The notes beneath the pieces were generated by a model. It did not search any database. It had not been told where the DNA came from and saw nothing but the letters and a program-made list of their open reading frames with translations. From UBA6522 sp965204155 (GTDB lineage Bacteria; Pseudomonadota; Gammaproteobacteria; Steroidobacterales; Rariloculaceae): 64,000 bases of DNA. Below are positions 18,217 through 26,254 of this stretch, in pieces. The stretch is taken from positions 1,922,001 to 1,986,000 of the forward strand of contig OZ241971.1 in the NCBI GenBank assembly GCA_965204155.1, in the 5' to 3' direction. Every line of letters starts with the position of its first letter. The first letter of the stretch is position 1. Made by a program: the position numbers and the translations under genes.

Positions 18217-19530
18217 TTATCCGCCGGCCAGGCGTCTGGCCACCAGGAAGTACAGGTCCTGGTTCGGACAGGAGCTGCTGAGCAGGAACCGCACGCGGCG
18301 GGTATTGATCAGGATCACCGCGCCGATCTTGAACAGCTTCAGGCGGATGGTACCGACATAGGCTCTCGCCAGCGCGGTGCCTTTGAGCCCGATGCGCCGG
18401 ATGGTCTCGATCAGCGTGTAGGCCAGTGAGGCCAACAGCAGCCGGAACTGGTTCGGCCACCACTGCTGACAGGACGTGCGGTCGGCGAACAGCTCCAGCT
18501 GGTTTTCCTTGATCCGGTTTTCCATGTCCCCTCGGGCGCAGTACAGCCGCTCGTACAACGCCTTCGGATCGCCCTTGAGCGAGGTGACGATGTAGCGCGG
18601 GTTGGCGCCGCGCAGGGTGTGTTCGATCTTTCCAATCACCCGGCGGGGCCGGTCCCAGGTGCGCGCCCCGTAGGTCAGCTCCACGAACCGGCGCACCTTC
18701 TCCCCGGTCTCGGCCACCTCGGCCGCGGCGGCTTCGCGGTGCTCGGCGGTGAGTGCGTTCAACCGTTCGTTCTTCGCCAACCCCACGATGTAATCCACCG
18801 CATGGCGATCGCACCAGCGCAGCAACTTCCAGCGGCAAAAGCCGGAGTCGCCCCGGAACACAATGTGCACGCCCGGCCACGCCTGACGCAGCCGCTTGAC
18901 CAACAACGACAGGATCGCCCAACTGTGCTTGGCCGCATCGATGTTCGACGGGCGAAGATAGCTGACCAACAACTGATCCCCGCAGAACACGTACAGCGGC
19001 AAAAAACAGTAACGACGATAAAAGCCGTGGAAGAATCGACCCGCCTGATCCCCGTGCACCGGATCGTCGGTGGCATCAAAGTCCAGGATCAGTTTCTTCG
19101 GCGGTGTCTCGAATGAGTCGATGAACCGCTCCACCAGCACCTCGTGGATCCGCCACGCCGTGGCCGCCTCGGCCCGGTTCTCGAACCGGCACAACGTCGA
19201 GGCACTGGCCAAGGGCCGATCCCGCTCCACCGCCGTCTGTAACCCCACCTCCCGGCGAAGCTCATCGTGATCGTTCAGATCCTCATACCCCAGCGCCACG
19301 GCGTAGACGCGTTGGCGCACCAACGCGTGCACATCGTGGATACAGCTCTTGCGCCGGCGCCGATCCGACACCGCTCCGGCCACCGCCTCGGTCAAACCCA
19401 AATACCGGTCGGCCTGACGCAGCAGCAGCGACCCACCGTCGGAGGTGATCTCCCCACCGTCAAAACGTGCCTCCACCACACGGCGACAAACACGTGGAAA
19501 CTCAAACGCGTTCTGGTAACATTGTGTCAC
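18217..19530 (-). CDS. IS1380-family transposase
   Basis: A 437-aa DDE transposase. Family landmarks are the opening ARFDGGEITSDGGSLLLRQAD with its conserved SDGG, CIHDVHALVRQRVYAVALGYEDLNDHDELR, the catalytic-region segments LILDFDATDDPVHG and HIVFRGDSGFC, and the ENRIKENQLELFADRTSC block toward the C terminus. The reading frame is intact and of full length, so the element may still be active. It is read away from the left TIR gap; both flanking host genes appear undamaged. Confidence 0.92.
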   Translation of the reverse strand: MTQCYQNAFEFPRVCRRVVEARFDGGEITSDGGSLLLRQADRYLGLTEAVAGAVSDRRRRKSCIHDVHALVRQRVYAVALGYEDLNDHDELRREVGLQTAVERDRPLASASTLCRFENRAEAATAWRIHEVLVERFIDSFETPPKKLILDFDATDDPVHGDQAGRFFHGFYRRYCFLPLYVFCGDQLLVSYLRPSNIDAAKHSWAILSLLVKRLRQAWPGVHIVFRGDSGFCRWKLLRWCDRHAVDYIVGLAKNERLNALTAEHREAAAAEVAETGEKVRRFVELTYGARTWDRPRRVIGKIEHTLRGANPRYIVTSLKGDPKALYERLYCARGDMENRIKENQLELFADRTSCQQWWPNQFRLLLASLAYTLIETIRRIGLKGTALARAYVGTIRLKLFKIGAVILINTRRVRFLLSSSCPNQDLYFLVARRLAGG

Positions 19531-19598
19531 GGCAAGGTCTCCTTCGATATCAGCCTAAGCAACTGAATTATATCGAATAATAGGAGCCTTGCCTCCTT

Positions 19599-19616
19599 AT
19601 TGGTGCATTATTCGGG
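19599..19616 (-). repeat. Right terminal inverted repeat of the IS1380 element
   Basis: On the minus strand it reads CCCGAATAATGCACCAAT, the partner of the left repeat at 17997. Confidence 0.7.
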
Positions 19617-19648
19617 CTAGCACAATCTTCCCCGGCTCCCGGCAAGCT

Positions 19649-20656
19649 CTACTGCTCCACGGGCACGCAATCGTAGACCGCTATCGATTCGCCCAGTGCA
19701 AGCCAATATCCGCGAAGGACTGCGGGCTCGGTAAAGGTGGTTTCGTCCACTACGGTGACCTCGAAATCAAGGCGCGTCTGGTCCTCGCTCAATGTGAACC
19801 GCTCCGTAATCTCCACATCCTCGCTCTGCCGCGTGCCCACGTTGTCGAAGAAAGGCCAGTTCACCCGGGTGGTGGTGACAACGAGGTCGTTTCCGTCCCT
19901 GGTGCCTACCGAATAGCCCAGGCGGCCCCAGGGTTCGTCGTCGGGAGGGGCGTCCCGATCCATATGGATGGTTCGGACAATGTCGTAGAGCTCCGTTCGC
20001 AGCGTGATTTCGCTGCCGCGGTCGATAAACTCGAAAGGATGGGGGTTCACCATGATCCGGGGCATGCCCTCGGCCTCGCAGCGGGTGGCGAAGTTGTCCA
20101 GCGGGTTCCACGATGCCCGGCTTGCGACGGCGGATTCCGTGAACGGCTGGGCTCCCAACTGCTCCAGTTGGAGTTGAATATTGTGGTACGGCACGCTCCA
20201 CACACGGAAAATGCCCCGGTTCTCGGCGGCCGCGTCCACCACGGGAAGTTCTCTCGGTACGCGGCCGACCAGGTCCCACAGGGGCAGTTCGCGGCCGTTC
20301 TCCAGTCGAATGGTCTCGACCAGCATCATGAAGTCTTCGCGGGTGGACTGTGTTCCGATCGCGGTGACGCGTGTCCCGACCGGCAACAGGTCCGCGGTCA
20401 CACCGGCGCCCCGGAGCGGATAGACGGAACTGCCTTCCATGCGCCAGGTGCCGCCGCCGTTATCCGTCTCCAGAGTCAACCTGACGTGGGGATTGATCCA
20501 GTCCACGTCGACGAGAACCCCCCGGACCTCTATGTACTCATCGCCGTAGTAGGCCACAGAGTGATGAGCCTCGGCCCCGGCGGTGACCACGACCGCTGAC
20601 ACGGCCACCAGGAATCTGCAGAAAATCGCCCGGCTCACCGCCACCTCGAGATCCAT
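19649..20656 (-). CDS. DUF6152 family secreted protein (long form)
   Basis: The ATG at 20656 gives a signal peptide (RFLVAVSAVVVTAGAEA) just before HHSVAYYGD; the frame is open 41 codons further but without a signal. The N-terminal core reads EVRGVLVDVDWINPHVRL. The long C-terminal part contains the shared blocks GMPRIMVNPHPFEFIDRG, IRTIHMDRD-like and RLGYSVGTRDGNDLVVTTTRV. This is the second of three long members in the window. It is transcribed divergently from the hydroxyacid dehydrogenase at 20760, with only about 100 bases between the starts, so the promoters overlap or face each other. Confidence 0.8.
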   Translation of the reverse strand: MDLEVAVSRAIFCRFLVAVSAVVVTAGAEAHHSVAYYGDEYIEVRGVLVDVDWINPHVRLTLETDNGGGTWRMEGSSVYPLRGAGVTADLLPVGTRVTAIGTQSTREDFMMLVETIRLENGRELPLWDLVGRVPRELPVVDAAAENRGIFRVWSVPYHNIQLQLEQLGAQPFTESAVASRASWNPLDNFATRCEAEGMPRIMVNPHPFEFIDRGSEITLRTELYDIVRTIHMDRDAPPDDEPWGRLGYSVGTRDGNDLVVTTTRVNWPFFDNVGTRQSEDVEITERFTLSEDQTRLDFEVTVVDETTFTEPAVLRGYWLALGESIAVYDCVPVEQ

Positions 20657-20759
20657 GGAAACAACGCCGCGATGATACCATCGGGCGGGTTTGCACCATC
20701 GCCGCGAAAACCCCACTAACCGGCCCACGGAACCCCCTGTTCTCACACCAGGAACGACC

Positions 20760-21710
20760 ATGAAACGACTAGCCATCATTGACGACTACCAGAATGTGGC
20801 GCTGGAGATGACCGACTGGTCGCCGCTGGTCGACGACGTTTCGATTTCCGTGTTCAACGATCATCTGGATGACGAGAGCGCGCTGGTTGATCGGCTCCGG
20901 GATTTCGAAATCATCTGTGTGATGCGCGAGCGCACGCCATTTCCGGAATCGCTCCTGAAGAAACTGCCCAACCTGGAGCATCTGTTCACGCCGGGGATGG
21001 GCAACGCGTCCATAGACGTGGCGGCGGCCCTCCGCCGGGGCGTGGTGGTTTCAGGCTCGCCCACACTGGCGCATCCCACGGCGGAGTTGACCTGGGGATT
21101 GATTCTGGCGCTGACTCGACGCATCGCTGTGGAGGAGAGGGCGATCCGCGCCGGGCGCTGGCAAACCACCATCGGCACCGGGCTGAAGGGCAAGACGCTC
21201 GGCATCATCGGGCTGGGCCGCATTGGCAGCCGTGTGGCGGAGGTTGGCAGGGCGTTCGGGATGACGGTGGTCGCCTGGAGCCGCAATCTGACGCCGGAGC
21301 GATGCGCTGCGGTAGGCGCCGCCCAAGCGGGCAAGGAGGAATTGTTGAGCGCCGCAGACATCGTGACGATCCACGTCCGGCTGGGGGAAGCGACCCGCGC
21401 ACTCATTTCCCGGCGGGAGTTCGAGGTCATGAAGCCGACCGCCTTGCTCATAAACACTTCGCGGGGGCCGGTCGTCGAAGAGGCCGCGCTGATCAAAGCG
21501 CTGCAGTCGCGTGCCATCGGCGGCGCCGGGCTGGATGTCTTCGACGTCGAGCCCTTGCCCCAGGATCACCCGCTGCGCAAGACGCCAAATACGGTCATAA
21601 CACCGCACCTGGGGTTTGTGACTGTGGAGAACTATCGGGTCTTCTTCAGGGCCGCCGTCGAAAACATCCGCACTTGGCTCGATGGTCGGCCCGCTAACAC
21701 GCTGGGGTGA
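20760..21710 (+). CDS. D-2-hydroxyacid dehydrogenase family NAD-dependent oxidoreductase
   Basis: The ATG at 20760 begins the family core (KRLAIIDDYQNVALEM). The Rossmann motif LGIIGLGRIGSRVAEVGRAFGM is near residue 145. The catalytic Arg is in the segment IHVRLGEATRALISRREFE and the His in ITPHLGFVTVENY; INTSRGPVVEEAALIKAL is the standard segment next to the substrate site. It should oxidise a D-2-hydroxy acid to the keto acid or do the reverse; the opening sequence (DDYQNVALEM) is common in members of unknown substrate. Length 316 aa is normal. Confidence 0.88.
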   Translation: MKRLAIIDDYQNVALEMTDWSPLVDDVSISVFNDHLDDESALVDRLRDFEIICVMRERTPFPESLLKKLPNLEHLFTPGMGNASIDVAAALRRGVVVSGSPTLAHPTAELTWGLILALTRRIAVEERAIRAGRWQTTIGTGLKGKTLGIIGLGRIGSRVAEVGRAFGMTVVAWSRNLTPERCAAVGAAQAGKEELLSAADIVTIHVRLGEATRALISRREFEVMKPTALLINTSRGPVVEEAALIKALQSRAIGGAGLDVFDVEPLPQDHPLRKTPNTVITPHLGFVTVENYRVFFRAAVENIRTWLDGRPANTLG

Positions 21711-21792
21711 CAATCCTTCCGCAATTTCGCCTTGCCGTAACCGCAGCAACGGCTTCCGATAAAGGAGGTTCGCAAGTCAGAAATGTGCTACG

Positions 21793-21808
21793 ATTTGCGT
21801 ACACAAAT
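21793..21808. promoter_or_regulatory. Inverted repeat upstream of the antitoxin gene
   Basis: ATTTG-cgtaca-CAAAT lies 14 bases before the antitoxin start, overlapping a -10-like TACGAT (21789-21794). Position and symmetry suit autoregulation by the antitoxin. Confidence 0.4.
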
Positions 21809-21821
21809 ATGGGATGTTCAC

Positions 21822-22154
21822 ATGAGTTTGCCTGCCTCGTATAGCGTTCGCGACCTGAGGCAGCGTTCTGCCGAACTGCTCCGGAACGCCGAAGACGGAC
21901 GCCTCGCGATAGTTACGAAGCACGGGCGGCCCACCATCCTCGCAGTCCCTTTCGATGACCGGCTTCTCGATGTCGGCGTGCATCGGGCACTCGCGTTGCA
22001 GCTATTTGAACAACGCCATTTGACATTGTCGCAGGCAGCCAAGGTGGCCGACCTGAGTGCCGAGGCCTTCATGGGCCTGCTCGGCCAAGTGGGCGTGGCG
22101 ACGGTAGACTACCCGCCATCGGAACTGGATGATGAGTGCCGCACAGCCTTGTGA
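21822..22154 (+). CDS. Antitoxin: Phd/YefM-like N domain joined to a UPF0175-like C domain
   Basis: A 110-aa protein. Residues 1-45 match Phd/YefM antitoxins (YSVRDLRQRSAELLRNAEDGRLAIVTKHGRPTILAV). Residues ~55-100 look like UPF0175 (ALALQLFEQRHLTLSQAAKVADLSAEAFMGLLG), a helix-turn-helix found in antitoxins next to DUF3368 toxins. The ATG at 21822 was preferred to 21783 because the latter lies in the probable promoter. The gene overlaps the next one by 19 bases, typical for a toxin-antitoxin pair in which antitoxin is translated first. The combination of both antitoxin domains in one small protein is noteworthy. Confidence 0.8.
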   Translation: MSLPASYSVRDLRQRSAELLRNAEDGRLAIVTKHGRPTILAVPFDDRLLDVGVHRALALQLFEQRHLTLSQAAKVADLSAEAFMGLLGQVGVATVDYPPSELDDECRTAL

Positions 22155-22705
22155 CTCACGCCAGCGAGTCGTCAGCCACGGATGACGCGAAGTCCGTCTC
22201 CCGCAAGGAAGCCCCGTTCGTCGCCGACACCGGCCCGTTGATCGCCCTGGCCAGAGTCGAGAGGCTGCAGTTGCTTCGCCGCCTATTCGGCAACGGTCTC
22301 ATTCCGCCAGCCGTGCATAGGGAAGCTCGAACTGAATCGGGCCGGCCCGGAGCCAAAGGGATTGCGCAGGCGATCTCGGCAGGCTGGTTGCGAGTCGCTC
22401 CGCTTGCGGACGATGCGCGACTTGCGGATTTTCTCCGCGTCGTGGACGCGGGAGAAGCCGAAGCGATAACCCTATTCCTGCAAAGGCAGGGACGATTCCT
22501 GCTGATCGACGATGCCAAGGGCAGAACAGTGGCCCGGCATGCCGGAATACCCCTGGTTGGTGTCGCCGGGGTCTTGCTCGCCGCGAAGTCACGAGGTCTT
22601 CTGGTTGCCGTGAGTCCGGTTCTCGACGACTTGCAAGGCGTTGGCTATCGTCTGTCTCGCCGGCTTATCGACGGTGTGCGCCGAAGAGCGAACGAGTTAA
22701 CGTGA
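22136..22705 (+). CDS. DUF3368 PIN-like toxin
   Basis: Begins at a GTG inside the antitoxin gene (another GTG lies at 22151). The PIN-like signature is FVADTGPLIALARVERLQLLRRLF (first acidic residue Asp in ADTGPL), then GEAEAITLFLQ and LIDDAKGRTVARHAGIPLVGVAGVL, giving the acidic cluster of an RNase. DUF3368 proteins are predicted ribonucleases partnered with UPF0175 antitoxins, which is exactly the gene before it. At 189 aa it has the usual length plus a ~25-residue N-terminal extension that may be only the result of a too-early start. Confidence 0.82.
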   Translation: MPHSLVTHASESSATDDAKSVSRKEAPFVADTGPLIALARVERLQLLRRLFGNGLIPPAVHREARTESGRPGAKGIAQAISAGWLRVAPLADDARLADFLRVVDAGEAEAITLFLQRQGRFLLIDDAKGRTVARHAGIPLVGVAGVLLAAKSRGLLVAVSPVLDDLQGVGYRLSRRLIDGVRRRANELT

Positions 22706-22729
22706 TTTGTTTGTCACCTCGCAGCGGGC

Positions 22730-24844
22730 CTACGCCAAATCCCCGACAATCGGCTCGCCTTCGGACCAGACTCGCTCAATCTGCGGTTCTTCGCCGGCAC
22801 TCCATGTGTTGACCCTGAGCAGGGAGCGGTGTTTGGCCGGCGGGCCCTGCAAACCGTAGTGTTCGAACCGGGTGGGCGGGTCGATGGCAACGAACTCCAC
22901 CGTGGCTGCCTCCGCATCGAAGCGGGCGATGCCATAGCCGTGTGCGTACGTTTCCAGATAGCGGAAGTGCGGGTTGGGCGTCAGGTGCGCCGCCTCGGCC
23001 GCCGCGGCCGGATCACGCGACTCGGCCACCGCCAGGCCCGACTGGATCCCGTGACGCAGGGTGACATTCAGATTCGGCACACGTCGCTCCGTGCCGTCGT
23101 CCTCCGGGACGGTGTAGTAGACAAGCGGCGCGAAGTCTTCTCCGAGGTTGCGGATCGGGCGTACCGTTATTTCCATCCGGGTGGTCGTGGAGATCGACGA
23201 CACCGTAAAGTCTGGCATGACGTACCGGTGCGGTTCGGCCAGAAAGTCCCGCGCCACCAGGCCTGCCGCATGCATGTGGCGGTCGCCGCTCAACGACACA
23301 ACGTTGGTGATGCCGTTTTCCTCCAGGTACGCCATCATTTCGTTCCGTTCGTTCGGAAAGCCGTCCCAGGTTGTTTCGGGCCACAGCAGGGGATCCGGGA
23401 GCAGATCATCGATCCGGGAAAGGTCCAACCCGAGCCGTAGGGCGGGCACGGAATTTCCCCAGACCTTCCATACGGCGTCGGAACGGCGAAGGCTGTTCTT
23501 GAACCAGGCCTTTTGCCTCGCTCCAAGCATTGTCACCGGCGGAGCGTCTCGGCGTGGGTTGGCGATTTCGGTTCCGTTGACATCGATCGTTTCCGGCGGG
23601 TTGCCGTCCGCCCAGGTTCGTCCTGCGGCCAGTATCGCCAGGACGTCGTCGCCGAGATCGGTGAGGGAGACCTCGGGCGGTTCCGCCAGACCGGCAAGGG
23701 AATCCGGGGAATGGGGCAGGGACGCGTAAGGACTCCTGTACGAACGAAGGTCCGTCAACAGCAAATCCACATACCTTCCGAAACGCAACGAGCGGTACAC
23801 CGTCATCGTATCCGCTGCCAGCCGAAAGTTGGGTTCCAGCGACAGGAAGTCATCGTCAAAAGGGGCGATCGGGGCGACTTCCTCGACCTCGGCGTACTCG
23901 AAATCCTGCGCCTCGTTGTCGACATCCTCCACCGAGCCGCTGTCGCTGAGCAGTGCCGGGACGTATTCGAACCAGGCCTTGCAGGCCTCCACCCTGCGTC
24001 GGGGCATGGAACGGCCTGTGGCAACCGATTGCCAGTAGTTGTCGGCGATTTCGTGATCGTCCCAGATGCAGACGAACGGGTACTGTGCCCTCGCCGCCTG
24101 CAAGTCGGGATCGGAAAGGTAAGTCTTGTACACCTCGCGGTAGTCGTCCAGGGTCCCTGCCGCTACCTGGTTCCTCGTACCCGGCACGCCACCCGATGGG
24201 TACACGGGCAGCACGCGTTCGCTGCCGTCCCGGTAGTACCGCGGTTCACCGGGTACGGGGGGCATGTCCTCGTAGATGAAGTCGCCGAGATGCAGGACGA
24301 AGTCGATGCGCTGGTTCTCATCCTTCTCCCGGTCGTCGTTCAACAGGCGCCGATACGAGCCGAAAAAGCCCACGTGGTAGGACTGACAGGAGACGAAGGC
24401 GAACGATACGGTTCGATCGGCGCCGGGGAGCGGCGCGGTCAGCGTCCTTCCCGTCCTGCTCGCCGAGCCGTCGCCGGCGATGAATCGATAGTAGTAGACG
24501 GTATCCGGCTGCAGGTCCTCGACCAGCACGCGCACCGTGAAGTCGCTCTCCGCCACGGCCGTGATCGGTTGTTCCAGCACCAGGTCTTCGAATGACGGCG
24601 TTGGCGCCACTTGCACGATCAGGTCCAGCGAATCGGATGCGCCCTCCGCGGGAGCGGCCCGGGTCCACAACAGCACGGCGTGGGGCTGAGGATCGGCGGA
24701 TGCGACACCCTGCGGGAAGACGAGGGGATTCTCCGTTACCTCGCCCTGCGCCGCAGTCTGGGCGGAGACGACGCGGTTCAGCGCGCCGAAGGCGTAGGTG
24801 CCGGCTGCCAGGCCGGTCCAGCGGATGAATTCACGTCGTTTCAC
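22730..24844 (-). CDS. PhoD-like alkaline phosphatase / phosphodiesterase
   Basis: A 704-aa protein with a Tat-like leader (MKRREFIRWTGLAAGTYAFG, twin Arg at 3-4) and a signal end near VSA-Q. A fibronectin-like N domain (NPLVFPQGVASADPQPHAVLLWTRA is a PhoD hallmark) is followed by the metallophosphatase domain: FAFVSCQSY, DFVLHLGDFIYED, FVCIWDDHEIADNYW, VSLSGDRHMHA. These provide the metal ligands of a Ca/Fe-type PhoD enzyme that releases phosphate from mono- or diesters in the periplasm. It is much longer than the ~520-aa norm, with a C-terminal extension. A 12-bp tandem repeat sits directly upstream of its start. Confidence 0.85.
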   Translation of the reverse strand: MKRREFIRWTGLAAGTYAFGALNRVVSAQTAAQGEVTENPLVFPQGVASADPQPHAVLLWTRAAPAEGASDSLDLIVQVAPTPSFEDLVLEQPITAVAESDFTVRVLVEDLQPDTVYYYRFIAGDGSASRTGRTLTAPLPGADRTVSFAFVSCQSYHVGFFGSYRRLLNDDREKDENQRIDFVLHLGDFIYEDMPPVPGEPRYYRDGSERVLPVYPSGGVPGTRNQVAAGTLDDYREVYKTYLSDPDLQAARAQYPFVCIWDDHEIADNYWQSVATGRSMPRRRVEACKAWFEYVPALLSDSGSVEDVDNEAQDFEYAEVEEVAPIAPFDDDFLSLEPNFRLAADTMTVYRSLRFGRYVDLLLTDLRSYRSPYASLPHSPDSLAGLAEPPEVSLTDLGDDVLAILAAGRTWADGNPPETIDVNGTEIANPRRDAPPVTMLGARQKAWFKNSLRRSDAVWKVWGNSVPALRLGLDLSRIDDLLPDPLLWPETTWDGFPNERNEMMAYLEENGITNVVSLSGDRHMHAAGLVARDFLAEPHRYVMPDFTVSSISTTTRMEITVRPIRNLGEDFAPLVYYTVPEDDGTERRVPNLNVTLRHGIQSGLAVAESRDPAAAAEAAHLTPNPHFRYLETYAHGYGIARFDAEAATVEFVAIDPPTRFEHYGLQGPPAKHRSLLRVNTWSAGEEPQIERVWSEGEPIVGDLA

Positions 24845-24886
24845 CGTCCTCTCCCTGAAGCTCTACGCTGTCCTGGCCTGATGCTT

Positions 24887-25002
24887 GGCCCATCGCCCGG
24901 CCCATCGCCCGGCCCATCGCCCGGCCCATCGCCCGGCCCATCGCCCGGCCCGACGCCCGGCCCACCGCCCGGCCCACCGCCCGGCCCACTGCCCGGCCCA
25001 AT
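24887..25002. repeat. 12-bp tandem repeat, about 9.7 copies
   Basis: The unit GGCCCATCGCCC repeats in perfect 12-base phase; the first five copies (24887-24946) are identical and later ones drift (GACGCCC, CACCGCCC, CACTGCCC). It fills most of the 202-base gap between the PhoD gene and the upstream alpha/beta hydrolase gene, both on the minus strand. Because 12 is divisible by three, all minus-strand frames remain open across it. One frame reads as Gly-Arg-Ala-Met/Val repeats and ends just past the PhoD start codon. Copy number is likely to vary between strains. Confidence 0.9.
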
Positions 25003-25046
25003 GAAGGAGGCGTGCGAACCATTCTCGCCTCAGCGTGGTTCCGGAA

Positions 25047-26072
25047 CTAGTCAACCGCGCCCAACTCCGTGCCCATCCATTCGAGGATCATATCGCCGAT
25101 CTCGTTGTTGTTTTTGTCCTGCATCATCAGATGCGAATTGCCGACGATTCCGCGATCCTCAGGCAGGTGGATCGTCTGGGCGCGCCCTCCCGCCGCCGCC
25201 ACGGTTTCGCTTGCCTGCCGGCACGATGCGTAGCGGGTCAGCATGCTGGGTGCGCCCCGGTCGAGGTTGTCGCCCCAGAGGCTCAGGAAAGTGCGGTCTC
25301 CCTCGACGTAGATGGTGGCGAGCGCGGCTTTGTCGGTGGGGCAATTGGTGGTTTCCACGGCAATTGTGCCGCGCAGGTTGGGATGCAGTGCCCGGGCTGC
25401 GGAGAACATCGCAGAACCGCCGGCGGAATGGGCCAGCACCACCGCCGGGCCGATCTCGTCCAGCAGCAAGCGAAGATGATCCGCGCCGCCGGGCGCCCGG
25501 GCGATGTAGAAGGAGGCGTGGAGATTGTCGATGGCCTCGACAGGGTGCTTGCTGTCGGGGTAGGGGGTCCCGAACTCCGGTCCCATGCCCCACAGCGGCC
25601 AGACCGTCTCCCTGTTCCAGCGGCCCAGTTCCTCTCGGAATCCAGCCGGCGGATTCATCAGGTAGACGGGCACCCCGGCGCGGGCGAACTGCTGCGCCCA
25701 GCCCTCGCGGCCATCCGGCGTGGTCGTATAACTCCACGACGGCAGTCCGCCGCCGGGAATCATCACGACAGCGACTTCGGAGCGCCGCTCCGCGGGCATG
25801 AAGAACTGCACCGGCGCCGCACCCTCGCTCGCGGCTCCACCGCCCATGCCACGCTGGCCGCCGCCCATGGCGTTGCCTGCGCCTACCGGCACAACCACTT
25901 CAGCGGGCGGAGCGGGCTCGACCAGCAGAACGCCTTCGAAAAACAAGTCCGCGGACTGGGCGTGGATGGTTTCGAAACCCGTTGCCAGCAGCAGCCAACC
26001 CGCGGCCCGGAACCTGACGTTTCGTCGACGGCGCCGTTTGCTGCCCGCGATCCTGTGCTGCACTGAATTCAT
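25047..26072 (-). CDS. Secreted alpha/beta hydrolase
   Basis: A 341-aa protein with a basic N terminus and signal peptide (RFRAAGWLLLATGFETIHAQ). The hydrolase core shows VAVVMIPGGGLPSWSYTTTPDGREG near the oxyanion hole and the nucleophile elbow AVVLAHSAGGSAMFSAAR. The end has a plausible His in GIVGNSHLMMQDKNN. A Gly-rich insert (GAGNAMGGGQRGMGGGAAS) follows the first strand and is probably a loop. The substrate is unknown; esterase is the safest name. It runs in the same direction as the PhoD gene 202 bases downstream, across the 12-bp repeat. Confidence 0.8.
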   Translation of the reverse strand: MNSVQHRIAGSKRRRRRNVRFRAAGWLLLATGFETIHAQSADLFFEGVLLVEPAPPAEVVVPVGAGNAMGGGQRGMGGGAASEGAAPVQFFMPAERRSEVAVVMIPGGGLPSWSYTTTPDGREGWAQQFARAGVPVYLMNPPAGFREELGRWNRETVWPLWGMGPEFGTPYPDSKHPVEAIDNLHASFYIARAPGGADHLRLLLDEIGPAVVLAHSAGGSAMFSAARALHPNLRGTIAVETTNCPTDKAALATIYVEGDRTFLSLWGDNLDRGAPSMLTRYASCRQASETVAAAGGRAQTIHLPEDRGIVGNSHLMMQDKNNNEIGDMILEWMGTELGAVD

Positions 26073-26185
26073 GTCTCCCCTGTCCCGGTCACGCGCAAGA
26101 AGGTCGTATCGATACTATTTTGGCGCGTGTTCCGACTCAATCGCCCAAGCATAATGAATTGTCAAGAGCGCGCGGCGGCTTGAGC

Positions 26186-26191
26186 TATAAT
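26186..26191 (+). promoter_or_regulatory. -10 element of the cytochrome c/propeller gene
   Basis: A perfect TATAAT, in context GAGCTATAATCTTCG, 69 bases before the ATG at 26255. The paralogue at 33518 has GCGCTATACTTTTTCG at nearly the same distance, so the promoter is conserved. A TTGTCA at 26159 is 21 bases away, too far for a standard -35. Confidence 0.5.
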
Positions 26192-26254
26192 CTTCGCCCC
26201 TTCGCCGCCGGGCGCAGGGTCACCGTGCGCAACGCAGACGAGGAGTCAACGGGC

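Larger units (their letters stand above)
17993..19620 (-). mobile_element. IS1380-family insertion sequence
   Basis: The element contains one transposase gene and is bounded by imperfect inverted repeats: CCCGGATATTGCACGAGT at the left (from 17997) and its counterpart CCCGAATAATGCACCAAT read inward from 19616. The four bases CTAG flank both ends (17993-17996 and 19617-19620) and fit a 4-bp target duplication, although they could be part of the repeats because CTAG is itself a palindrome. About 220 bases at the left end carry no gene. Confidence 0.85.

Noticed and set aside
24887..25002. Possible CRISPR array
   Set aside because: Repeats are 12 bases and contiguous, with no spacers; no cas genes in the window.
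26159..26164. TTGTCA as the -35 of the 26255 gene
   Set aside because: The gap to TATAAT is 21 bases, outside the usual 16-18.
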